Positions 35,801 through 47,050 of a stretch of 64,000 nt of DNA are shown one piece after another; within the stretch, counting starts at the first letter, position 1, and each line of letters opens with the position of its first letter. Where the stretch lies: the NCBI RefSeq assembly GCF_023898315.1, contig NC_064616.1, positions 291,985,205-292,049,204 on the forward strand, written 5' to 3'. The position numbers and the translations under genes were made by a program. The notes below the pieces were generated by a model. It saw nothing but the letters and a program-made list of their open reading frames with translations. It ran no database searches and was not told the DNA's origin. This DNA comes from Schistocerca nitens (lineage: Eukaryota; Arthropoda; Insecta; Orthoptera; Acrididae).

Positions 35801-38800
35801 CCATAGATCCGTGCTGAGGAGATCCTCGTGGATGTGGAACATGTAAATTTTTTTTTTCTTTTAGCTGAAATAACAATACTAATAGCATGAATACATACAA
35901 TAGATCATTTGTTTCTATTAAAATATTCGTCAATGGAGTAGAAGGAGTTGGCCACTAGTAAGTCTTTCAGGCTCCTTTTAAACTGATCTTTATTTGTAAC
36001 TAAATTTTTTATGTTTACTGGCAAATTATTGAAGATGAGTGTTCCTGAGTAGTGGACCCCTTTTTGAACTAAAGTAAGTGCTTTTAAGTCCTTGTGCAGA
36101 TCATTTTTTTCCTGGTATTGTATGTATGAACTGAGCTGTTTGTTGGAAAAAGAGATATATTATTTAGAACAAATTTCATTAATGAGTAAATATACTGAGA
36201 GGCAGTAGTTAGTATACCCAGTTCTTTGAAGAGGTTTCTACAGGACGTCCGTGAATTTACTCCACAAATAATATGTATTACACGCTTTTGGACTCTGAAA
36301 ACTTTTGTTTGACTTGAAGAGTTACCCCAAAATATTATACCATATGACATTATGGAATGAAAGTAGGCAAAGTATGCAAGCTTTTTCATTTTTATGTCGC
36401 CTATGTCTGCTAACACTCGAATTGCAAATACAGATTTGTTAAGGTGTTTCTGCAGTTCTGTGGTGTGCTCTTCCCAACTGAATTTATTATCAAGTTGTAA
36501 TCCCAGGAATTTAAGACTGTCAACCTCTTCTATCTGCTCTTCTTTGTATTTTATGCATATGCTGGGTGGAAACCTCTTACAGGTTCTGAATTGCATATAG
36601 TGAGTCTTTTCGAAGTTTAATGTCAGTGAGTTGGCTTTAAATCATTTATTAATATCCAAGAAAATATCATTAGCAGATCTTTCTAGAACTACACTTGACA
36701 TACTATTTATTGCAATACTTGTGTCATCTGCAAACAAAACGAACTCTGCTTCTGGCAGTGTAACTGATGAGAGATCATTAATGTACACAAGAAAAAGCAA
36801 TGGCCCTAAGATGGATCCCTGTGGGACACCATATGTAATTTATCCCATTCTGATGATGACTGATGACTTAATTCACTAGTCCCCTGCACTGACACCCTTT
36901 GTTTCCTGTTAGTGAGGTATGACTTGAACCATTTTGCAGCACTGCCCGTGACACCATAGAATTCTAATTTACTTAAAAGGATGTTGTGGTTCACACAATC
37001 AAATGCCTTTGACAAATCACAGAAAATACCTGCTGCTTGTAATTTGTTATTTAATGAATTAAGTACATTTTCACTGTAGGTGTAAATAGCCTTCTCAATA
37101 TCAGAACCTTTCAGAAATCCAAACTGTGTTCTTGATAATATGTTATTTGTGGTCAGATGGTTGAGCAGCTGCCTGTACATTACTTTTTCTAAAATTTTTG
37201 AGAATGCTGGCAAAAGTGAAATCGGTTTGTAGTTTTATGGTATCTCTTTATCCCCTTTCTTGAATAGAGGCTTAACATCTGCATATTTTAGCCAGTCAGG
37301 AAATGTCCCAGTTATAATTGACTGGTTACACAAGTAACTTAGAATTGTGCTAAACTCACAAGAACATGCCTTAATTAACTTTGTTGATATTTCATCGTAC
37401 CCACTAGAATGCTTTGTTTTTAAAGATTTTATTATGGACGTTATTTCTTTTGGTGAAGTGAGTGATATATTCATGTACTTGAAGCTATTTGTGAAGGCTA
37501 GTTTCAGATAATCAAGGGCATTATTTACTGATCCTGAAAGTCCCATTCTATCAGTAACGGATATAAAGTACTTGTTAAATAGATTTGCCACACTATGCCC
37601 ATCAGTTACTAATGTGTCATCTACCCTTAGTGCTATTTGCTCCTGTTCCTTTCTGGTTCTACCAGTCTGCTCTTTCACTATATCCCATTTTGTTTTTATT
37701 TTGTTCCCTGACATTGCTATCTTCTTCTCGTAGTGCATTTGTTTAGACGTCTGAATTACTTTTTTTAATGTTTTACAGTATTCCTTGTATTTAGCTAAAT
37801 CATCAGCATTGGAGCTATTCTTGGTCAACAGATACATTTTCCTTTTTGTCTTACAGGAAATCTTTATTCCTTGTGTAATCCATGGTTTTATTATAGACTT
37901 CTGTTTAATTTGAGTAACTTTTGGAGGAAAACAGTTTTCAAACATGGTACTGACATTGTTCATGAATGTGTTATATTTTTCATTCATGTCATGAGCACTA
38001 TAAACATCTTTCCAGTTCATATCTTTGAGCAGCTTTCTAAAACACTCAATTTTTGGTTGATTGACTACTCTCCTGTACTCAGATTTAGCAGTCGTGATAA
38101 TATGCTTAGAATTTACATCTAAAACGAGGAGCTGCATGTCATGATCTGATAGTCCATTTATAACAGGTTTTATGATATGGTTTTGTTCCTTTGATTTGTC
38201 TATAAAAATGTTATCAATGGCTGTCCTAGAGGATTTAGTGATCCTAGTTGGAAAGTTTACAGTGTGAGTTAGATTGAAAGACAACATTACTAACTGCAGT
38301 GAATGTTTACTGGAAGATTGCATTAGAAAATCTGTATTAAAGTCACCAGCAATCAAAATTTCTTTGTTTCTTACTGTTAAATAACCCAAAAGAGCTTCTA
38401 GATGATCTAAGAATAGATTATAATTTCCTGCAGGTGCTCGGTAAATAGTTATTATTATATAGGATCTGTTATGGAACTCTACTTCTGTTGCATATGCTTC
38501 TAGATGCTGCTCTAAACAGAATTTATTAATGTCAATGTTCTTATATTTATGGCAGTTTTTGATAAATGTGGCAACTCCTCCTCCATCCATATCCACTCTG
38601 CAGAAGTAGGAAGCTAGCTTAAATCCTGAAATGTCTAACATATCTATATCAGTGGTCACTTGATGTTCAGAGAGGCAGATTATGTCAATTTGGTTAGATG
38701 AATCCATTTCATCGATACAAATGAGTAGTTCATCAACTTTATTTCTGAGTCCAGGAATGTTCTGGTGTAATAAAGATAACTGATACTGCATACTAATGGA

Positions 38801-38905
38801 ATGTAACTGCTTTGGCGAAGATGAACTGGCAGTTTCTAATTACTTTCTGTTAAACACTGTTTAAATGGAGGCTGTATGATAAAATCTGACTCCTGTTCAT
38901 CTGTT
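35770..38905 (-). mobile_element. Nested Jockey/CR1-type LINE (inner element)
   Basis: A nearly complete non-LTR element inserted in the outer LINE. It carries an apurinic-type endonuclease, reverse transcriptase and C-terminal region on the minus strand. Its 3' end, at 35770-35800 on the plus strand, has tandem attag units (ttagagattagattagattag), so the transcript-like strand ends in (CTAAT)n rather than poly(A). Edges are approximate. Confidence 0.7.
36084..38791 (-). pseudogene. Endonuclease and reverse transcriptase ORF of the inner LINE
   Basis: Read from an ATG at 38791: endonuclease (LLHQNIPGLRNK, ICLSEHQ, IYRAPAGNY, IAGDFNTDFL, and GLSDHDMQLL with its His), then a linker and RT: KYADVKPLFKKGDKEIP, one in-frame TAA near 37238, NYKPISLLPAFSKILEK, FCDLSKAFDCVNHN with the first catalytic Asp, VPQGSILGPLLFLVYINDL and FADDTSIAIN after a frameshift near 36840, a TGA near 36645, then the C-terminal part to 36084. 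Only a few lesions separate it from a complete frame. Confidence 0.75.
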
Positions 38906-38908
38906 TTC

Positions 38909-39779
38909 TCAAACTGAGTGTGTCTGCCAATCTCTCTTAAAACTCGTTTTCTTTCCCCCTTCCCTATCAATCCTGATGTTAAGTTTCTCTCTGTTCTCAT
39001 TTCTACTACTTCTCATTACCTTCGTCTTTCTGCGATTTACTCTCAAACCATACTGTGTACTCAGACTGTTCATTCCTTTCAGCAGATCATTTAATTCTTC
39101 TTCACTTTCACTCAGGATAGCAATGTCATCAGCGAATCGTATCATTGATATCCTTTCACCTTGTATTTTAATTCTACTCCTGAACCTTTCTTTTATTTCC
39201 ATCATTGTTTCCTCGATGTACAGATTGAAGAGTAGGGGCGAAAGGCTACAGCCTTGTCTTACAGCCTTCTTAATACGAGCACTTCGTTCTTGATCGTCCA
39301 CTCTTATTATTCCCTCTTGGATGTTGTACATATTGTATATGACCCGTCTCTCCCTATAGCTTACCCCTACTTTTTTCAAAATCTCGAACAGCTTGCACCA
39401 TTTTATATTGTCGAACGCTTTTTCCAGGTCAACAAATCCTATGAAAGTGTCTTGATTTTTCTTTAGTCTTGCTTCCATTATTAGCCGTAACGTCAGAATT
39501 GCCTCTCTCGTCCCTTTACTTTTCCTAAAGCCAAACTGATCGTCACCTAGCGCATTCTCAATTGTCTTTCCCATTCTTCTGTATATTATTCTTGTAAGCA
39601 GCTTCGATGCATGAGCTGTTAAGCTGATTGTGCGATAATTCTCGCACTTGTCAGCTCTTGCCGTCTTCGGAATTGTGTGGATGATGTTTTTCCGAAAGTC
39701 AGATGGTATGTCGCCAGACTCATATATTCTACACACCAACGTGAATAGTCGTTTTGTTGCCACTTCCCCCAATGATTTT
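38909..39779 (-). pseudogene. Reverse transcriptase core of the outer LINE
   Basis: About 287 codons open. RT blocks in order: NIIHTIPKTARADKCENYRTIS, DDQFGFRKSKGTREAIL, GFVDLEKAFDNI with the first catalytic Asp, VRQGCSLSPLLFNLYIEE, MIRFADDIAILSES with the FADD catalytic box, then LRVNRRKTKVM. It stops after TSFKRDWQTHSV, where the element is broken by the nested insertion. The short start with TTG reflects 5' truncation; no true initiation codon is present. Confidence 0.75.
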
Positions 39780-39786
39780 AGAGCTT

Positions 39787-40600
39787 AGTTACTCGAGGAA
39801 AATAGCTGCTTGCAAGTATATTGCAAAATTTTACCTATTTACAAGTTCGATGCAGTGGTCACTTTATATCTAATTGCTGGGAAGGCTAGCTATATGAGAA
39901 GTTAGTGACGGAAAAAGTCTGATTTCACTATTACGGTGTTGAGTATGCATCAATGATACTCTGGCAACTCAAATCAACAAACCAAGCACATGGCAAAGAA
40001 TGCAAATATTGCGCTCTTAAAAATATAACGTTCACAATAATAAAACTTCATATTCTAATCGCACACTTGCAAGGGCAAAAGTTGAAAAAGAGATTCACAT
40101 AAACATATTTTAGAGGTAAAGTCGCAACCTCATCAATCATTGGAAAATAAATAAATAACCTCGGAAATCACATCAAATCGGCGAAAGATTAGAGAAAACA
40201 TTGTACTGAGCAGAAACGGTTGACGAGATTGGAAGATACGATTCCGGCGTGGGTGGTGAAATGATCTGAATGCAACTGTAATGCAGAAACCCGCGAGTTG
40301 ATGCTCCCAGCCAAACAAACAAATTACTTCCACCAGACGAGACACAGTTTACGAGTAAGAACCATTTACTTTACCTGCAACTAAACTAACGTGGTCGTTC
40401 CAGTTTATATCTCTAAACATACGAACTGCTACCGAAAATTTCCGAGTATTTGAATACGACATGCAAACAACCAGCAGTACAAACTAGGTGGTATAACTGT
40501 GTCTTTCAACTGCCAGTCTGCTACACAACGTCACTGTTGAGTACCTCAGTCGAAACGTTGTTGCCGATTTCTTCACAACGTGTTGTAATGTGACTAGAAA
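39787..40600. other. Unassigned CpG-containing sequence; possible 5' region of the gene
   Basis: No recognised repeat. A minus-strand open stretch at 40133-40345 has an ATG (near 40212) and GAG/GTTATT just past it, but the phase and consensus are weak, so I do not call it an exon. Frequent CpG and lack of repeats make it a candidate promoter area by inference only. Confidence 0.25.
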
Positions 40601-41640
40601 TTTCTAAACGGCTGACTCGAAGGAACGAATGATCCATATTAAGTTTTGTTTCAACCTCTGCAAAAGTACAGCTGAGGCCCTCTACATGTTTATGGAGGTT
40701 TTTGGTATGCAAGCTTTGAGCCAAGCGAAGACATTCGAGTGATTTAAGCGATTTAAAGAAGGCCGATAGTCTGTAGATGATGACAAAGACTCGGGCCGAT
40801 TGTCACCATGTACAAACCCGGAAACGAATGCTAAAGTACACAACCATAGAGGGCAGAAAACTCATGATGCCTACGAAATCAATGGAATTTCGTACGAGAC
40901 ATGTCAACACAGTCTAGAACATGAATTGACCATGAGACGAATTGTAGCAAAGTTCGTTCCTTGCCTTTCGAACGCCGATCAACGAGACGATTGGATTCAG
41001 GTATGCTCTGAACTCCAAACAATAGTTCTAGATGGTCCAAATTTCCTATCCTGTGTCGTAACTGCCTATGAATCAGCGGTGTACAGCTATGATACCGAAA
41101 CAAAACAGCAATCTTTGCAGCGGCTTACACCATACTCGTCGCGGACCAAAAATGAGCACAAGTTCTCAGCAACATCATGTCAGTGCTAATGAGTTTTCTG
41201 ACGTTCATAGAATTGTTGATAATGAATTTCTTGCATGTAGTCACACAGTCAGAGGAAGTTTTTCTGCGATGTTTTGACGAAACTAGGGAAGATGTTAGAC
41301 GCAAACATCTGAGAGATGGAAGAATGACATTGCACCTGCATCCACCTTGCTCATTGCAAGGGAATTTCTGGGGAAAAATAACAAGACAACTGTTCCCCAC
41401 TAACCGTACTCGCTTGATCTAACTCCTTGCGATTTATTCCCCTTTCCGAAAATGGAACTGAAGTTGGAAGGGTAGTGTTTTGACTCCATAAAAGAGATTC
41501 AAGCGGAATCATGCTTTCAATACTGTTTCCAACAATGTACGAGTAAATTCTATGGAAGCATTGTGGGAATATTCTAGGAAATTTTCGGTAGCGTCTCGTT
41601 GTTACTCCCAAATATTTGTATTACAGGACACTCTAATTGT
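40600..41640 (+). mobile_element. Mariner (mauritiana-like) transposon remnant
   Basis: Plus-strand transposase pieces in mariner order: IKFCFNLCKSTAEALYMF, FKRFKEGR, ISYETCQHSLEHELTMRRI, AKFVPCLSNADQRDDW, SAVYSYDTETKQQSL at the first catalytic Asp area (Glu-Ser lost), then, in another frame, LTPCDLFPFPKM corresponding to the YSPDLAPCDFFLFPKL segment of the DD34D signature, and CFDSIKEIQ. The catalytic Asp-Asn-Ala motif is not intact. Terminal repeats were not found. Confidence 0.7.
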
Positions 41641-41874
41641 TACTTATTAAACTTGTAGTCAAAGGATACAACACTTTTTCGTTTCGAATGTGCACAACTT
41701 TGTAAGTCTTTTTATCAACAGCTGCTTGACAGTCTATGCAACAGGGCTTACGATTTGTCGAGATTTACTGCAATTTTTACCGGATAGAATTCCCCATAGA
41801 TCAGCATTTCACCTGCGAAGTGCCTGACATTGCGACTAATACTACCTGCTAAGTCACTAATATACACTACTGGC

Positions 41875-43254
41875 CATTAAAATTGCTACACCACGAAGAT
41901 GACGTGCTACAGACGCGAAATTTAACCGTCAGGAAGAAGATGCTGTGATATGCAAATGATTAGCTTTTCAGAGCATTCACACAAGGTTGGCGCCGGTGGC
42001 ATGAGGAAAGTTTCCAACCGATTTCTCATACACAAACAGCAGTCGACCGGCGTTGCCTGGTGAAACGTTGTTGTGATGCCTCGTGTAAGGAGGAGAAATA
42101 CATCACATAACGTTTCCGACTTTGATAAAGGTCGGATTGTTGCCTATCGCGATTGCGGTTTATCGTATCGCGACATTGCTGCTCGCGTTGGTCGAGATCC
42201 AATGACTGTTAGCAGAATATGGAATCAGTGGGTTCAGGAGGGTAATAAGGAATGCCGTGCTGGATCCCAACAGTCTCGTATCACTAGCAGCCGAGATGAC
42301 AGGCATCTTATCCCCATGGCTGTAACGGATCGTGCACCCACGTCTCGATCCCTGAGTCAACAGATGGGGACGTTTGCAAGACAACAACCAACCATCTGCA
42401 CGAACAGTTCGACGATGTTTGCAGCAGCGTGGACTATCAGCTCGGAGACCATGGCTGCGGTTACCCTTGACGCTGCATCACAGACAGGAGCGCCTGCGAT
42501 GGTGTACTCAATGACGAACCTGGGTGCACGAATGGCAAAACATTTTTTCGGATGAATCCAGGTTCTGTTTACAGCATCATGATGGTCGCATCCGTGTTTG
42601 GCGACATCGCTGTGAACGCACATTGGAAGCGTGTATTCGTCATCGCCATACTGGCATACCACCCGTCGTGATAGTATGGGGTGCCATTGGTTACACGTCT
42701 CGGTGACCTCTTGTTCGCATTGACGGCACTTTTAAACAGTGGACGTTACATTTCAGATGTGTTACGACCCGTGGCTCTACCCTTCATTTGATCCCTGCGA
42801 AACCCTACATTTCAGCAGGATAATGCACGACCGCATATTGCAGGTCCTGTACGGTCCTTTCTGGATACAGAAAATGTTTGACTGCTGCCCTGGCCAGCAC
42901 ATTCTCCAGATCTCTCACCAATTGAAAACGTCTGGTCAATGGTGGCTGAGCAACTGCCTCATCACAATATGCCAGTCATTGCTCTTGATGAACTGTGGTA
43001 CCGTGTTGAAGCTGCATGGACAGCTGTACCCGTACACGCCATCCAAGCTCTGTTTGAGTCAATGCCCAGGCGTATCAAGGCCATTATTATGGGCAGAGGT
43101 GGTAGTTCTAGGTACTGATTTCTCAGGATCTATGCACCCAAATTGCGTGAAAATGTAATCGCATGTCAGTTCTAGTATAATTTATTTGTCCAATGAATTC
43201 CCCTTTTGTCATCTGCATTTCTTCTTGGTGTAGAAATTTTAATGGCCAGTAGTG
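41875..43254 (+). mobile_element. Tc1-like transposon, family B, plus copy
   Basis: Ends CACTACTGGCCATTAAAATT with TA on both sides (41873-41874, 43255-43256). The transposase begins at 42073 with MMPRVRRRNTSHNVSDFDKGRIV, a helix-turn-helix (LSYRDIAARVGRDPMTVSRIW), and frameshifts after about 107 codons. Later pieces include FSDESRFCLQHHDGRIRVW and CCPGQHILQ-type wrong-frame stretches over the D/E region. CpG is well preserved, unlike the 25.6-kb copy of the same family. Confidence 0.85.
42073..42555 (+). pseudogene. Family B transposase, N-terminal part, frameshifted
   Basis: About 107 codons of authentic transposase: basic start, FDKGRIVAYRDCGLSYRDIAARVGRD for the first DNA-binding helices, SRIWNQWVQEGN for the second. 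Then the frame is lost near 42390 and the remaining 50 codons are out of frame. The true frame resumes afterwards with the DESRF motif near 42547. Confidence 0.75.
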
Positions 43255-43256
43255 TA

Positions 43257-44092
43257 GAACATGAACTCCAGCGATTCCATTAAATACCCCTGCAACACAC
43301 TCGACATCTACACTTTAGAATAACAACCATACTTGTTGTGATAAAGGGTACTTGCTACCACTACTCGTCTTCCTAACTCCCATTCCTGTAAGAAAATAAA
43401 GAAACCAAGAAAGCTACAGGTCATGCGAACAAGAACACTGAGCAGTATGCCACGGGGAGTACGGACTTCATCACGCTCGAACCCTGTTCAGAATGTAACT
43501 ACTAATATTATTTTCTTGTTTTTCGGCGCGTTCATATTTTCGTTCGTACTGACGAGCAGACAGTTACAGTCCAAGTGTATGCAAAAGGTTGTTTTTCCGG
43601 TAAGGTTCCTAGCTGTCGAAGTGAAGCTTGTAGTAAACCCGATCAGACATGAAACAGAAACCAGGGCCGTACCGAGAGGATGGCGGGAGGGGCCACTGCC
43701 AACGGTGCAGGCACGGAAGGGACGCGGAAACTGGCCGAAAAGAAAAGACTACCAAAAAACTAAACCAGAGAGGTACGCGAACTCTCCTAATCCTCGTGTT
43801 CCTCTGCCTATGACAAGAAGACTTTCCTTCGGTCCGTGACTGTCAACGTAAGCTGTTGGCACTGAGTCATTTATACAGTCTCATTACGTCAAATTCTGTA
43901 TGATTACTACCCAACGAACGTCTGTCGCTAACATTTTTAATGCGGTAACAGCGAGCTAGGTTCACACAACTGACGCCTACACAGCTCGCTCTTGTTCAAC
44001 AGTGGAGCTCTTGCTGCTACTTTGCTTCGGGAATGTAGGATCTCAAGGTCGGCGAGGAGTTGCTGAAGCAAATATGTATACTATTTGAGTCA
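43257..44092. other. Unassigned CpG-rich stretch
   Basis: A 138-codon plus-strand open frame (43423-43839) has basic, low-complexity composition and no family I recognise; I treat it as chance. No repeat recognised. Confidence 0.25.
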
Positions 44093-44100
44093 TTGGTCTA

Positions 44101-44272
44101 GCGGTTCTAGGCGCTCAGTCCGGAACCGCGCGACTGCTACGGTCGCAGGTTCGAATCCTGCCTCGGGCATGGATGTGTGTGATGTCCTTAGGTTAGTTAG
44201 GTTTAAGTAGTTCTAAGTTCTAGGGGACTGATGACCACAGATGTTAAGTCCCATAGTGTTCAGAGCCATTCC
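44101..44272 (+). mobile_element. tRNA-derived SINE, family 1, 5' truncated
   Basis: Carries GGTTCGAATCCTGCC, ccttaggttagttaggttt and agccattcc at the end. ATTTGAGT flanks it at 44093-44100 and 44273-44280 as an 8-bp target-site duplication. It starts 20-odd bases into the family consensus seen in the 58.97-kb copy. Confidence 0.75.
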
Positions 44273-44280
44273 ATTTGAGT

Positions 44281-46612
44281 GAAGACCGACTGAGGACTGG
44301 AGTGACACGTGACGGTGGAGGAAGGAGAAGAGAACCCTCCCAAGTTTCGGCCGGTATGAACTGCTGTGTAAGTAAAAAAAGAATTCAAGAATGAGTCTTC
44401 TGTGGATAACTGGTAATATTATGGGAATTTATAGTCATTGTGCCTGTACACAGATATAATTTGTTCATGTAAGTTGATAGAAATGAAAGTAGACTGGTAA
44501 CAGAATACGATGCAGCAGCTAAACTTGATGTCAAAAACATAATCAATGCGTTTGCTTCGCTCAGTGCGAGGAAGTGCAAAGTAAAATTACAATAAAAACT
44601 CTCTTCCTGGCAAGGGATGTTCTCTCAGATTTTAAGTACAGCCCTTTCTCTTTCATTTCTAATCAGTAGTTCATGCGTCATTAAAAATAGCAAATAGAAT
44701 CTTTTCTTCTTCTTCTTTCATCTTCTAGATATCCAGTCCTCAACATAGGTCTTTTCCAAAGATATCCACGTCGGTCTTTGTTGGGCGTTCTGGATGCAGT
44801 TTTTTTTTTTTTTTCCGCGTGTCGTTGGATGTCGTCCCTCCATCCCTCCAGAGAACGTCCGACACTGCTCTTTCACTCCCTCAGACGTCACGGCATCACT
44901 GTTTTAGTCCACTTGAAGTTGTTCACAGCCGCGTTCTTTAGCGTTCTTTCCCGACAGGTCTCGGAAGGGCCAACGGCGCCGACCGACCGCCGTGTCATCC
45001 TCACAATTGGCGTCATCGGATGTGGAACTGGAGAGGCCCTCGCAGCCGTTGTCAGTTTTCGTGACCTGGAGCCGATACTGTTCGGTCAAGTAGCTCCTCA
45101 GTTGGCATCACGAGTCTGTGTACACGCCAGTTGGTCGACAGCGCACGGCTGCCCGGATAGTCGCCCATCCTAGTGCCAACCACACCCGACGGTACTCAAC
45201 TTCGCGAATCTGACCGGAACCGGTGTATCCACCGCGGCACGGTATTTGATACGTTCTTTAAATCATACTAATACCAATGTGCAGTAGCAACATTAACAAT
45301 AAGACAAATTTTTAGCTTTATTTTCAGTTTACGCAATTTATAACGTATTTACTACATTGACACATTTAATCTGGTCTGTGCAATATTTTTCATCAATATA
45401 GTTAATTTAAGTAATTTTACAATTATTAATTTCCATTAAACCTACTTACAAATTTATAGTAATTCTTTTAGGGAGAGGGAGAGATTCAACCTTGACAGTT
45501 CTGCCAGGGGCGCAGGATCACCCCAGTACGGCCATGACAGAGACTTTCTGCGTAGAATTCCTTATCTCTTGCTTTCGAAACAGAATTTTTGTGACTATAC
45601 GCGTTCTTCCCTATCAACGGAAGCTGAATTTGTTAACTTTTAATTGTGAAAAATAATTTCACGCAACAATGTGAATGCTAACTTGCAGCCACAAGGCTAC
45701 CAGCAATGGAAGACGCTTTCCAGTCAAGACAAAAGTGGAGTTTTTAATAAGTCAGATACAGTTATAAAGAGAGCTTCAAGAGGCGTCGAGATTCGTTTAG
45801 CCCTATAAACAGGATGAACCCGAATTCTACAGACAAAGTTTCGGAGGCTGTTCAGATATATTTTCTGAGTATTTTGGTATAAAGTACCGGTAGCCTCGGG
45901 TAGCTTGTTACAGAGTAACTGCATTTAGTTTGATTTCTAAAGCCCATTTGTATTTGTCTCTGCACAACATTGAAAAGATCCGCATGATAGTCCCAGTGTC
46001 GATGGTATGCGTTGTGTCTCTTGTTTGGGGGAAAAAAAAAAACTTGTTCCATTCAGTCACAGTACTGCTGTTGACAACTTTATTCTTCGCCCTCAGTCTT
46101 GCCTTAGTGCTGCTCTGTACAGTCTCGGGTTAGTTTTTCCGGCAGTGTTACTTGTCTGATAACTGTGATACATAGCAGTATGGATAGGTTTACTTATTAT
46201 GAGTTGGCCAATATGCATCTTTTATATGGACTCACTGCATGCAGAACAAGAGCTGAGCAACGACGCTATGTCGAACGGTTTGTTACCGCAGCGACGGCGA
46301 TCACACCACAGTGTACGTATTTGGTTTGATGGTTGTTGTATTACATTCTCTTTTGTTTTGAACAGATTTGTGATTGCGTATTACAGGATTTTTTTTACTG
46401 ATGTGAAGGTATTTTCTAGGAAACAAGGGTAACTGGGGAAACAAACCGAAAAATTTCATAATTACATTATTACTTGGTAACGAGCCACCGGAGATTGAGT
46501 TCTGACGCCAAAATACTCAGAAAATATCCCTGAACAACATTCGATGTTTTTTCGGTGGAATGGCTTACAAGTGATGTAAGCTCTCAAGGTTACTTCGTTC
46601 TAGAATGAGATT
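44281..46612. other. Unassigned sequence between repeats
   Basis: Contains a T-rich run near 44800 and a CpG-dense block at 44.8-45.25 kb. A 131-codon plus-strand frame at 44778 shows no recognised domain. The CpG block could be a promoter or first exon region, but I see no TATA or splice evidence that decides this. No other feature recognised. Confidence 0.3.
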
Positions 46613-47050
46613 TTCACTCTGCAGCGGAGTGTGCGCTGATATGAAACTTCCTGGCTGATTAAAACGGTGTGCCCGACCGAGACTCGAACTCGGGACGGAG
46701 TTCGAGTCTCGGTCGGGCACACAGTTTTAATTTGCCAGGAAGTTTCATATCAGCGCACACTCCGCTGCAGAGTGAAAATCTCATTCTGGAAACATCCCCC
46801 AGGCTGTGGCTAAGCCATGTCTCCACAGTATCCTTTCTTTCAGGAGTGATAGTTCTGCAAGGTTCGCAGGAGAGCTTCTGAAAAGTTTGGAAGGTAGGAG
46901 ACGAGATACTGGCAGAAGTAAAGCTGTGAGTACCGGGCGTGAGTCGTGCTTCGGTAGCTCAGATGGTAGAGCACATGCCCGCGAAAGGCAAATGTCCCGA
47001 GTTCGAGTCTCGTTCGGGCACACAGTTTTAATCTGCCAGGAAGTTTTACT
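46613..47050. repeat. Palindromic tRNA-derived repeat
   Basis: 46613-46700 and 46701-46786 are nearly perfect inverted arms of about 88 bp: CACTCTGCAGCGGAGTGTGC, then CTGATATGAAACTTCCTGGC, then a tRNA-like TTCGAGTCTCGGTCGGGCAC in each arm. A third, partial copy of the same module follows at 46997-47048 (cacacagttttaatctgcc). The whole is a locally duplicated tRNA-like SINE unit that would fold into a long hairpin. Confidence 0.75.
46952..47026 (+). repeat. tRNA-like module of the palindromic repeat
   Basis: Reads GGTAGCTCAGATGGTAGAGC for the D arm, a loop CGCGAAA where the anticodon would be, and GAGTTCGAGTCTCG for the T arm. Position 33 is G, not the invariant U, and the acceptor arm pairs imperfectly. 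It is therefore a repeat-borne tRNA relic, not a tRNA gene. Confidence 0.55.

Larger units (their letters stand above)
35186..39779 (-). mobile_element. LINE interrupted by a second LINE (outer element)
   Basis: Two parts of one reverse-transcribing element flank a nested insert. The right part (38.91-39.78 kb) is reverse transcriptase; the left part (35.19-35.77 kb) is the C-terminal region and 3' end (SETWTVGKPEQKRIEAFEMW, GRQRLEYVKQIIED, ending in catcaaaccagt then a short A-rich tail). AGAGCTT occurs at 35179-35185 and 39780-39786, a possible 7-bp target-site duplication. The element is 5' truncated: it starts in the RT region without an endonuclease. It is the same family as the 11.6-12.6 kb fragment. 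Confidence 0.7.

Noticed and set aside
40133..40345. Candidate first exon of the minus-strand gene
   Set aside because: The donor GAG/GTTATT is weak and in the wrong phase for exon A; no supporting signal.
43423..43839. 138-codon plus-strand open frame
   Set aside because: Basic, no recognised domain, no splice or promoter context; frames of this length are expected by chance in CpG-rich DNA.
44778..45173. 131-codon plus-strand open frame in a CpG-dense block
   Set aside because: Starts in a T homopolymer and shows no domain; kept only as part of an unassigned region.
46952..47026. Possible functional tRNA gene
   Set aside because: Position 33 is G, the acceptor stem pairs badly, and the unit is part of a multi-copy palindromic repeat.
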